A stretch of DNA of 64,000 nt from CAKQOE01 sp051892195 (lineage in GTDB: Bacteria; Bacillota; Clostridia; Peptostreptococcales; Anaerovoracaceae): positions 19,083 to 83,082 of the forward strand of contig JBJFFZ010000141.1 of NCBI GenBank assembly GCA_051892195.1. The letters are read 5' to 3'. A program made the translations under genes and the position numbers. Below are positions 7,908 to 15,030 of this stretch, piece by piece; the stretch's first letter is position 1; every line of letters starts with the position of its first letter. The notes under the pieces are model-generated. The model did no database searches, had not been told where the DNA came from, and worked only from the letters and a program-made list of their open reading frames with translations.

Positions 7908-9095
7908 ATGAAAAAGACAGTCAGAGACGTGGACGTGAGAGGAAAGCGCGTATTTGTCAGATGCGATTTCAACGTTCCTGTGGACGAGGAAGGAAACATT
8001 ACGGATGACCGGAGAATCACCGGCGCACTTCCAACCATTGAGTATCTGTGCGGGCAGGGCGCAAGAGTGATTCTTGCCTCCCATATGGGAAGACCAAAGG
8101 GAAAACCGGATATGAAGTATTCCCTGGGGGTTGTGGCACAGCGGCTCACAGAGCTTCTTGGAAAGGAAGTAAAATTTGTCAGCGAGCCTGAGGTTGTGGG
8201 ACCTGCAGTAAAGGCGGCGGCAGCTGCTCTTGCAGACGGTGAGGTTATGCTCATTGAAAACGTCAGATTCAGAGAAGAAGAAACAAAGAATACGCCGGAA
8301 TTCAGCAGAGAACTGGCAGAGCTTGCAGAGATCTTTGTAAACGATGCCTTCGGAACTGCTCACAGAGCACACTGCTCCACTGCCGGAATCGCCGACTATC
8401 TGCCGGCAGTCAGCGGCTTCCTGATGGAAAAGGAAATCCGCTTCTTCGGTGATATGCTGGAGGCGCCGGAAAGACCGTTTACTGCTGTTATGGGCGGCGC
8501 AAAGGTGGGGGATAAGATTCCGCTGATCGAAAACCTGATCGAAAAGGTAGATACCATTATCGTAGGCGGAGGGATGGCCTATACATTCCTGAAGGCTCAG
8601 GGAAAGGAAATCGGAACCTCCCTTCTGGAAGAAGACAAAATGGACCTCACCCTTGAGCTCATCCGCCAGGCGGATGCAAAGGGCGTAAAATTCCTTCTTC
8701 CTGTGGATGTTGTGTGCGCCCCGGAATTTGCAGATGATTCCCCGTCTTCTGTTTTTGCTGCAGATCAGATGCCGGCAGATCAGATGGGCCTTGACATCGG
8801 ACCGGAAACAAGAGCCCTGTTCCGTCAGGCCATTTTAGATTCAAAGACCGTGGTATGGAACGGACCAATGGGCGTCTTTGAAATGAACAGCTTTGCACAG
8901 GGTACAAGAGCCATTGCCAAAGCCCTCAATGACTGCGAAGGCACCACCGTTGTAGGCGGCGGAGACAGTGCGGCAGCAGCCCGGAAGTTTGATCTGGAAG
9001 CAGGCATCTCCCACATTTCCACAGGGGGCGGTGCTTCCCTGGAATTCCTGGAAGGAAAGGTGCTTCCTGGGGTTGCATGCCTTCTTGACGCATAA
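7908..9095 (+). CDS. pgk: Phosphoglycerate kinase
   Basis: Cytosolic glycolytic enzyme that moves the phosphate of 1,3-bisphosphoglycerate to ADP. Family marks include VRCDFNVPVDEEGNITDDRRI near the N-terminus, ASHMGRPKG, LIENVRFREEE, FVNDAFGTAHRAH, MGGAKVGDKI, NGPMGVFE and the C-terminal TTVVGGGDSAAAA and HISTGGGASLEFLEG. The length of 395 aa is standard. Ribosome binding site GGAGGATC is well placed before the ATG. tpiA follows 15 bases later, so the two form an operon. gap, the usual neighbour, is not in the window; rpoN takes the upstream position. Confidence 0.98.
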   Translation: MKKTVRDVDVRGKRVFVRCDFNVPVDEEGNITDDRRITGALPTIEYLCGQGARVILASHMGRPKGKPDMKYSLGVVAQRLTELLGKEVKFVSEPEVVGPAVKAAAAALADGEVMLIENVRFREEETKNTPEFSRELAELAEIFVNDAFGTAHRAHCSTAGIADYLPAVSGFLMEKEIRFFGDMLEAPERPFTAVMGGAKVGDKIPLIENLIEKVDTIIVGGGMAYTFLKAQGKEIGTSLLEEDKMDLTLELIRQADAKGVKFLLPVDVVCAPEFADDSPSSVFAADQMPADQMGLDIGPETRALFRQAILDSKTVVWNGPMGVFEMNSFAQGTRAIAKALNDCEGTTVVGGGDSAAAARKFDLEAGISHISTGGGASLEFLEGKVLPGVACLLDA

Positions 9096-9110
9096 AAAGG
9101 GAGGATCTTT

Positions 9111-9878
9111 ATGAGAAAACCGTTTATTGCAGCAAACTGGAAGATGAATATGCTGATTGAGGACGCTGTGAAGTACGGCGAGGATCTGGTGGAATACCTG
9201 AAGCAGGCCGGAGTGGATCTCAAGAGCATCGATGTGGCGGTCTGTGTTCCGTATATTCATATGGCAGCCCTGAAGGTCATCTTTGTTCTGCGCAACATCA
9301 TGGTGGGGGCACAGAACATGCACTTTGAAGAAAAGGGGGCATTTACCGGGGAGATTTCTCCGGCCATGCTGAAGGATATGGGCATCGAATGCGTCATCAT
9401 CGGCCATTCCGAGCGCCGTCAGTATTTCGGTGAAACAAGCGAAGTCTGCGCAAAAAAGGTAAAGGCCGCTGTGGCCCACAAGATCCGTCCGATCCTGTGC
9501 GTAGGGGAGACCCTTCAGGAGCGTGAGTCAGGAAATTACGAAAATGCAGTGGGAGATATGCTCAGCGCTTCCCTTGCAGGTGTCACTGCAGAAGAGATGG
9601 CAGGCACCGTCATTGCGTATGAACCTCTCTGGGCCATCGGAACAGGCATTACTGCCACGGCGCAGCAGGCCAATGAAATGGCATCCTTCATCCGTCAGTG
9701 CATCGCCATCAAGTACGGACAGGAGATCGCAGATCAGGTGATTATTCAGTACGGCGGAAGCGTCAAGCCGGAAAACATCGCAGAGCTTATGTCCATGAGC
9801 GATATTGACGGAGCGCTGGTAGGCGGAGCAAGCCTCGACGCAAAAACCTTTACAAGCATTGTAAATTACGGTGCATAA
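9111..9878 (+). CDS. tpiA: Triosephosphate isomerase
   Basis: Interconverts dihydroxyacetone phosphate and glyceraldehyde 3-phosphate in glycolysis. Catalytic residues are visible: Lys in ANWKMN near residue 11, His in IIGHSERRQYF near residue 98, and Glu in AYEPLWAIGTG near residue 170. The phosphate-binding loops IQYGGSVKPEN and DGALVGGASL are at the C-terminal side. Length 255 aa is typical. It is 15 bases downstream of pgk and ends before a terminator at 9937, so the pgk-tpiA unit closes here; gpmI, often next, is absent and eno lies 8.6 kb further on. Confidence 0.98.
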   Translation: MRKPFIAANWKMNMLIEDAVKYGEDLVEYLKQAGVDLKSIDVAVCVPYIHMAALKVIFVLRNIMVGAQNMHFEEKGAFTGEISPAMLKDMGIECVIIGHSERRQYFGETSEVCAKKVKAAVAHKIRPILCVGETLQERESGNYENAVGDMLSASLAGVTAEEMAGTVIAYEPLWAIGTGITATAQQANEMASFIRQCIAIKYGQEIADQVIIQYGGSVKPENIAELMSMSDIDGALVGGASLDAKTFTSIVNYGA

Positions 9879-9936
9879 TGCACAAATAAGCCCGGCCCGA
9901 CGGCTCTGCCGTCACAAAGAAACTGAACGCAGAAGA

Positions 9937-9976
9937 AGATCTTCCGTTTCTGTTTGGAGGCGGAAGGTCTTTTTTT
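9937..9976 (+). terminator. Intrinsic terminator after tpiA
   Basis: Arms AGATCTTCCG (9937-9946) and CGGAAGGTCT (9961-9970) pair with one G-U and run into a T tract. A smaller hairpin (GACGGCTCTGCCGTC, near 9899) precedes it. Confidence 0.8.
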
Positions 9977-10035
9977 ATTATATCCGTTGTTTCGGATCGC
10001 GGAGCATCCGCCTCTGGGCATGGATTTATTGGAAA

Positions 10036-10087
10036 TTTGCGAATAATTTGCGAATAATTTGCAAGAGACTCCGGCTGCGTATATAAT
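10036..10087 (+). promoter_or_regulatory. Promoter with three 11-bp-spaced TTTGC repeats (upstream copy)
   Basis: TTTGC occurs at 10036, 10047 and 10058, exactly 11 bp apart, within the array TTTGCGAATAA-TTTGCGAATAA-TTTGCAA. The third repeat contains the -35 hexamer TTGCAA (10059-10064); a 17-bp spacer leads to a perfect TATAAT (10082-10087). Direct repeats at 11-bp period touching the -35 are the known operator style of SARP/AfsR-type activators. The response regulator encoded at the end of this operon has that kind of DNA-binding domain. The same geometry recurs at 13806. Binding by that regulator is inference. Confidence 0.75.
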
Positions 10088-10133
10088 GAAAGGTATATAT
10101 CGTGAAATCTGCGGGCAGAAGAGAGGAAGTCCT

Positions 10134-11078
10134 ATGATCGAGAAACTTAAGAGGCTGATTTGTAAAAGCCGGATGGCGGAGGTTTCTGCCATGTATGAGC
10201 TGATGAGCCAGAAGATTCTGTTTGTGGCGGAGGTCAGGCTGCAGGACAGCAGTCTGCGGTTTGTAAAGAAGCACAGGCTCCTGAATCCGGAGGTTTCCGG
10301 CTGCCAGAAGGCCGGAGAACTGATGAAGCTGTGCACAGGAACCGATCAGACAGGCAGAGCCTCTGATTTCCGGTTCAGCCTGCCTTATGTGGTAAGCGAA
10401 CTCACTTATAAAAAAACATGCGATCTCTCTTTTCCCTTTGACCAGACAGCCGTTCCTTTTTTGGAGGAATGTCAGGGAGAAAACACGCTTCTGCTGACCT
10501 TTTTTTATCCTCCGAAGAAAAAGGGAAATGAGCTTTTGGAGATTGTATGCCAGAACGTGGATCTGCAGGAGATGAAAAAAACCATTTCCGCAGGGTCCCC
10601 GAAGGAAAGCAGCTTCCCGGGAAAGCCGGAAAAGGAAGGAACAACGGAAAAAACAGAAAAGGAAAAACAGCCGGTAAAAACGGTAAAGCGGGTTCTGATG
10701 GCAGAAGATGAGGAGTACAACCTTGAAACTCTGTGCGAGTATCTGGACGCCATGGGAATCTGTCACGATGAATGCTATAACGGCGCAGAGCTGCTGCGCA
10801 TTTTCGAAGACTCGCCGGAGGGCTTCTACGATATGATCCTTTTGGATATGAGCATGCCTGTGATGGACGGGCTTGAGGCAGTCAGAATCCTCAGGCAGAT
10901 GGACCGGGAGGATGCGGATGTCCTGATCATTGCAGTTTCCGGAGATATTTCAGAAGCTGCAGTAAAAGACTACAGGGCGGCAGGCGTCAACGGATATCTG
11001 GGAAAACCTTTCTCACAGAAGACTCTGGAGAAGGCCATGGAACAGGTATTGTATTCCGGACAGAACGAAGGAGTATAA
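10134..11078 (+). CDS. Receiver-domain protein with unrecognised N-terminal region
   Basis: The C-terminal about 125 residues form a response-regulator receiver domain: acidic cluster in VLMAEDEEYN, phospho-acceptor Asp in MILLDMSMPVMDG, switch Ser in IIAVSGD, and Lys in GYLGKPFS. The N-terminal about 150 residues (from MIEKLKRLICKSRM) match no family I know, and a charged linker rich in K, E and T (about residues 160-185) joins the two parts. There is no DNA-binding domain. The start at 10134 has GAGGAA five bases upstream. It is the first gene of an operon with the sensor kinase starting four bases after its stop. It may compete for phosphate or act as an intermediate in a relay. Confidence 0.8.
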   Translation: MIEKLKRLICKSRMAEVSAMYELMSQKILFVAEVRLQDSSLRFVKKHRLLNPEVSGCQKAGELMKLCTGTDQTGRASDFRFSLPYVVSELTYKKTCDLSFPFDQTAVPFLEECQGENTLLLTFFYPPKKKGNELLEIVCQNVDLQEMKKTISAGSPKESSFPGKPEKEGTTEKTEKEKQPVKTVKRVLMAEDEEYNLETLCEYLDAMGICHDECYNGAELLRIFEDSPEGFYDMILLDMSMPVMDGLEAVRILRQMDREDADVLIIAVSGDISEAAVKDYRAAGVNGYLGKPFSQKTLEKAMEQVLYSGQNEGV

Positions 11079-11082
11079 AAGC

Positions 11083-12945
11083 ATGAAAAAAAATAAAAAG
11101 GAGCCGGTGCAGAGGAATGTCCGGGAGACAGCAGGAACACTGCTGCCGGCGTTCCTGGCATGGGGAATGATTCTGGTGCTTTTCATATCTCTTTTCGCAG
11201 GGGACCGGTACACCTGGTATCGTTCTTTGAAGCAGGAGGGACTGTGGCAGGATGAACCCTGGATCTATATGGTTCATGGAGCAGAGAACAACCGGGTGAT
11301 GGAAAAAGGCTCCGTGGATCTTCCGGCTACCATTCCCTGTACAAAGGGGCAGACCATCTCCCTGATCCGAAAGATTCCGGAGGCGTATGGACAGCAGACC
11401 CTGTATCTGGAAACAGATTTCATCTGTCAGGAGATGGAGCTTTGGCTGAACGGACGGCAGATTTATTCCTTCGGGACAGAGTCCGACGGTCCTTTTGCTC
11501 TTATGAATCCCGCCAACAGGATCATCCGGCTTCCTGAAGATTCTGCGGGGGGCACCCTGAAGCTCCGGTTTGCTGTACAGCAGCAGGAGTATCCGGGAAT
11601 GATCGCAGACATCACTGTGGGAAACGCCGATGCCATGAAGCTTCACTTTTTAAAAGGCAATCCGGCACATAATTTTTTCTGTCTTCTGATGCTGATTATC
11701 AGCCTGCTGCTGATGCTTCAGACTGCAGCGGGCAAAGGGCAGAAAACAGAAAACGAATGGAAAAAACAGCGCATTATTTCGGCGGCCTTCGTGTTTTTTT
11801 CCGTCTGGCTGATGATGGGAACGGTCAATCACCTGACCTGTTTCTTTCCCGCAACGATGCAGACCATCGGTGCCCTTCTGTCCCTGTATGGGGCGAGAGC
11901 TCTGTTTCTCTCCTATATCCGGCTGGAGGTGGGCAGACAGCAGCCTCTGATGAAATTTACTGCCCTGGGAAACGCTGTTTATACTGCAGGGGAACTGATT
12001 CTGCTTGCTGCAGGCAAAACCACCATCCTTCGGAGGCTGTTCTGGAATCAGATGCTGCTGGTGACGGTTTTTCTCATATCGTGCATGGTGGTGTTTTACA
12101 GTATTTTAGTCAGAGAGGACCGACAGCTTCACTTTTACGATGCGGGCTGGCTGATTCTGTCCGTTTTCTCACTGCATCACCTCACAGCTGTTTTGCAGGA
12201 CAGGATCAATCTGTTTTACTGCAACTCCATTGCCGTGGGACTGGAACTGTTTCTTCTCGTCTACGTTGCCGACTGCTGTATCCAGAGCGTTATCCGAAGA
12301 AGAAACCGTACCTACCGGGAACAGGAATCTCATAAGGCTCTGATCCGGCTCTGGATCGAAACCATGAAGCCTCATTTCCTTTACAATGCTTTCGGCATGA
12401 TCCGAAACAGGATTATGAAGGATCCCGGATCCGCTTACGAACTCAGCTCTGACCTCAGCTCCTGCATCCGCTATGCCATGGATGCCATTTCCAGGGACGA
12501 GCCGGTGAGCTTTTCGGCAGAGCTGGATTATATCCGCGCCTACTGCAGAATCCAGCAGGCACGTTTCGGCGGGCGGCTGGAAGTGATCTACGATATAAGG
12601 ACAGAGGATTTCAGGGTGCCGCGGATGAGTATCCAGTCTTTTGTAGAGCTTGCTGTCAGCTGCGGAATTCTGAAGTTCTGTACCTCAGGGTGTGTGCAGA
12701 TCCGGTCAAGACAAACGGAATTTAACTATATCGTGACGGTATCCGACAACGGATGCGGGTACTTCAACCATCCGGAAACCTTTCAGGACGCAGAGGAAAT
12801 ATATGAGCGGGTCTGCGCGACTCTGGCCCATCATGTAAGAGGAAGTGCCGAAATCATCAACCTTCCGGGGGAGGGGACCGTGGCGGTGGTGCGGATTCCG
12901 AAAAAAGCAGAGGAACGGGAGCATATACGTTTCGTAAAAAAATAG
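11083..12945 (+). CDS. Membrane sensor histidine kinase, LytS/His_kinase type, with degenerate N-box
   Basis: A 620-aa sensor. One N-terminal membrane helix (about residues 20-42) is followed by an extracytoplasmic beta-rich region to about residue 185, then about seven membrane helices to about residue 400, an arrangement like 7TMR-DISM receptors. The kinase part has the His_kinase motif KPHFLYNAF with phospho-acceptor H431, and an ATPase domain with G1 box VSDNGCGYF and GEGTVAVVRIP. The N-box is unusual: where the family has V-E-N-A-I-K-H-G, this protein reads VELAVSCG (521-528), lacking the Asn that helps hold Mg-ATP. Kinase activity may therefore be weak or absent. GAAGGAG is well placed for the ATG. 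The cognate regulator gene follows 21 bases downstream. Confidence 0.85.
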   Translation: MKKNKKEPVQRNVRETAGTLLPAFLAWGMILVLFISLFAGDRYTWYRSLKQEGLWQDEPWIYMVHGAENNRVMEKGSVDLPATIPCTKGQTISLIRKIPEAYGQQTLYLETDFICQEMELWLNGRQIYSFGTESDGPFALMNPANRIIRLPEDSAGGTLKLRFAVQQQEYPGMIADITVGNADAMKLHFLKGNPAHNFFCLLMLIISLLLMLQTAAGKGQKTENEWKKQRIISAAFVFFSVWLMMGTVNHLTCFFPATMQTIGALLSLYGARALFLSYIRLEVGRQQPLMKFTALGNAVYTAGELILLAAGKTTILRRLFWNQMLLVTVFLISCMVVFYSILVREDRQLHFYDAGWLILSVFSLHHLTAVLQDRINLFYCNSIAVGLELFLLVYVADCCIQSVIRRRNRTYREQESHKALIRLWIETMKPHFLYNAFGMIRNRIMKDPGSAYELSSDLSSCIRYAMDAISRDEPVSFSAELDYIRAYCRIQQARFGGRLEVIYDIRTEDFRVPRMSIQSFVELAVSCGILKFCTSGCVQIRSRQTEFNYIVTVSDNGCGYFNHPETFQDAEEIYERVCATLAHHVRGSAEIINLPGEGTVAVVRIPKKAEEREHIRFVKK

Positions 12946-12966
12946 AAAAGGGGGAGGAGCAAAGGA

Positions 12967-13782
12967 ATGATAAATATTATTCTGGTAGATGATGAACAGT
13001 GGGCTCTTGAGGAACTCAGGGAACAATGCAGTTCCGAACGGGTACATATTGCAGGGGAATTCTGTACCGGAGAAGCAGCTCTGGATTTTGTGAAGCAGAA
13101 GACATGCCGGATCAGTCTCGCATTTTTAGATATCGAAATGCCGGGAATGAGCGGAATCGAGCTTGGAGAAAAAATCAGGCAGATTGATCCGTCCATTGCC
13201 ATCGTTTATCTTACGGCATACGACAATCGCTTCCGGGATGCTTTTACGAAGGTTCATCCGGAGGATTATCTGCTGAAGCCGTGTGACAGAACCATGATTG
13301 ACCGCGCCATTGACCGTACACTGGCGATGATGACTGTGCCTGTGCTGGAGGTGAAAGCCTTTGGAGGATTTGATATCAGCGCAGGAGGCCAGATGCTGGA
13401 CTTTTCTTCCAGGACAAAGGCAAAAGAGCTTTTTGCTCTTTGTATCGATGCGCTGGGAGGGGATGTTTCAGTGTCAAAAGCTGTAACAAGTCTGTGGCCG
13501 GACAGCGATCCGGAGGACCAGTCAAAGCGCTCCTATTACCGGAGCCTCACTGTTTTTCTGAAAAGAATTCTGGAAAAACACGGATTTCCCGATGTGTTTA
13601 TCAGCAAAAAGGGAGTCTGCAGAGTGGATCTGAGTCAGATTCAGTGCGAGTATGTGGACATTATGAACGGAACCCGCAGCATCAGTGAAACAAATTACAA
13701 CAACAATTATATGCCGGAGTACGAATGGGCAAAGAACACCAATGAGCTTCTGCAGGAAAAACGGAAGCGGGAGTCACAGTAA
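12967..13782 (+). CDS. Response regulator with C-terminal AfsR/SARP-like winged-helix domain
   Basis: A 271-aa transcription regulator. The receiver domain (1-120) has DDE at residues 8-10, phospho-acceptor Asp in FLDIEMPGMSG, Thr in VYLTAYD and Lys in YLLKPCD. The C-terminal half resembles the OmpR/SARP winged helix found in AfsR-like regulators: VKAFGGFDI, then KAKELFALCIDALGGDVS, LWPDSDPEDQ, and a helix YYRSLTVFLKRILEKHG. The following full BTAD helical domain is short or missing. It closes the receiver-sensor-regulator operon and is the natural candidate to bind the 11-bp repeat arrays before the operon and 24 bases after its own stop. A strong GGGGGAGGAG site precedes the ATG. Confidence 0.85.
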   Translation: MINIILVDDEQWALEELREQCSSERVHIAGEFCTGEAALDFVKQKTCRISLAFLDIEMPGMSGIELGEKIRQIDPSIAIVYLTAYDNRFRDAFTKVHPEDYLLKPCDRTMIDRAIDRTLAMMTVPVLEVKAFGGFDISAGGQMLDFSSRTKAKELFALCIDALGGDVSVSKAVTSLWPDSDPEDQSKRSYYRSLTVFLKRILEKHGFPDVFISKKGVCRVDLSQIQCEYVDIMNGTRSISETNYNNNYMPEYEWAKNTNELLQEKRKRESQ

Positions 13783-13805
13783 AAAACCCGACGGATGAAA
13801 AAAAA

Positions 13806-13857
13806 TTTGCAAATAATTTGCGGATATGTTGCATTATAAATAATACCATGGTATAAT
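13806..13857 (+). promoter_or_regulatory. Promoter with three 11-bp-spaced TTTGC-type repeats (downstream copy)
   Basis: TTTGC at 13806 and 13817 and GTTGC at 13828 are again exactly 11 bp apart. The third contains the -35 hexamer TTGCAT (13829-13834), followed by 17 bp and a perfect TATAAT (13852-13857). The distance from the first repeat to the -10 is 46 bp, the same as in the copy at 10036. It points into a 150-bp region without a convincing gene, ended by a long terminator. Confidence 0.75.
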
Positions 13858-13863
13858 TACTTC

Positions 13864-14006
13864 AGGTTTCGGGAAAAGGGTGATTTTCTGATTCCGTGGT
13901 ATTTTGGGCTGGTATTGAAAACGTGGCGCGGTTTAATTGTTGATTTGGTAAGGGAAGAATCCCCGATTCTCACAGGTATCTGAGAAACGGGGATTCTTCC
14001 TTTTTT
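13864..14006 (+). ncRNA. Predicted small RNA, about 143 nt, from the 11-bp-repeat promoter
   Basis: The extent is inferred from the promoter (-10 at 13852-13857, start about 13864) and the T tract of the terminator at 14001-14006. No ATG frame of any length is present. The best short frame is a 15-codon GTG frame at 13896-13943 (MVFWAGIENVARFNC), whose nearest purine-rich stretch is 15 bases away, so translation is doubtful. The 3' end is a long imperfect hairpin (13953-14000) of the kind that caps bacterial sRNAs. The transcript could also be a short leader-like remnant. The terminator also ends the upstream signalling operon. Confidence 0.55.
13953..14006 (+). terminator. Very long intrinsic terminator of the predicted sRNA and signalling operon
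   Basis: Perfect 13-bp arms GGAAGAATCCCCG (13953-13965) and CGGGGATTCTTCC (13988-14000). Past an A-A mismatch the stem extends by TTCTCA/TGAGAA, and T6 follows. On the minus strand no T run follows, so it serves + strand transcripts. Confidence 0.9.
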
Positions 14007-14045
14007 GCTGTTGTTTCTGCTTTCATATATTCAGAAACCGTATTG

Positions 14046-14864
14046 CTACTTCTGTTCAGGTTCCGTGTTTCCTTTTTTTTCTGCTATTTTTGCATACAGA
14101 TGTCTTCGCTGGTATTTGCAGTCTGCATATTTCAGAATCCGGTTGAGGAACACAACATCATAAAGTCCTCCCACCACACCTGCAACAGGAATGGTCTGCA
14201 CAAATTTCATGCAGATCAGCTCTGCAGCCATAGAATCCGACGCTGCCTGCATCTGGGCTGCGCAGTCCGGAGCCAGAGGGGTTTTGTGATAGATAAACTG
14301 ATTGATTCGGCGGTCGTTTTCGTAGAGGGCATCGCCGTGAGACATGGATGTTTCAATGAGCTTCAGGAGAAAGATCTGCTCTTCTTCCGTGTCATAGGAA
14401 AAGCCGTAGCTCATGGCCGTTTCATAAAGACTTTTCAGGATCACTGCAGTGAAGACCGGAATATCCGGAATTCCGATTCCAAGAATTCCCATGCCCAGTC
14501 CCTCAGCTCCGGAGAGAAGAAGATTCTTTCGGCGGCTGCTGCCGGAATTGCGTGCATAGGCACCTTCCGTGCGGCGGGTCTGGGAGTCGGCTGCGGCTTC
14601 ACTGCTCATCCGGTACATGGCCCGGTGCTTTTCCGGCCTGCAGGTTTTTTCAATGAAACCTGTTCCCCGGGTAAAGACCAGTTCAAAAGCTTTCAGAAAT
14701 GCGGTGTTCAACGTATCGTGAAGCTTTTCCGGAACGTACTTCTCTACGGTATCTTCAACGGGGGAGGGCCCTTTTTCGTATTGCTTTTCCAGAAAGCTCT
14801 GCTCTTTCTGTTCCATTTTTATCCACTGCTTTTTTAAGGCAGGTGATACTGTATATTTTGCCAT
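14046..14864 (-). CDS. EcsC family protein
   Basis: Member of the EcsC family, named after the third gene of the B. subtilis ecs locus; the function is not established. The family core is visible: SGAEGLGMGILGIGIPDIP near the centre, ETAMSYGFSYDTEEEQIFLLKLIE after it, and the C-terminal segment IPVAGVVGGLYDVVFLNRILKYA, which is a likely membrane-associated hydrophobic stretch. The start is uncertain: the ATG at 14864 (MAKYTVSPALKK) has AAGGA almost touching it, while an ATG at 14891 has no ribosome binding site; the frame is open to 14978. It is divergent from the large c-di-GMP gene and stands alone. Confidence 0.8.
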   Translation of the reverse strand: MAKYTVSPALKKQWIKMEQKEQSFLEKQYEKGPSPVEDTVEKYVPEKLHDTLNTAFLKAFELVFTRGTGFIEKTCRPEKHRAMYRMSSEAAADSQTRRTEGAYARNSGSSRRKNLLLSGAEGLGMGILGIGIPDIPVFTAVILKSLYETAMSYGFSYDTEEEQIFLLKLIETSMSHGDALYENDRRINQFIYHKTPLAPDCAAQMQAASDSMAAELICMKFVQTIPVAGVVGGLYDVVFLNRILKYADCKYQRRHLYAKIAEKKGNTEPEQK

Positions 14865-15030
14865 ATCCTTATTATGAAATTCCTTTCTCATTCGAAAGAA
14901 TGTTATAGTGGGAGCATCTGCCCGGCAGATGGGAGATGGATTCGTTTGATTTTTTATTACCCATATTATATACTGCAACGTGGGAAAATAATAGAAAGTA
15001 TTTGGCTTTAGACTGTTTTTGGGGGATTGT

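Noticed and set aside
13896..13943. 15-codon GTG frame in the predicted sRNA as a peptide gene
   Set aside because: The nearest ribosome-binding-like stretch is 15 bases away and there is no signal or pheromone feature; kept only as an alternative in the sRNA finding.
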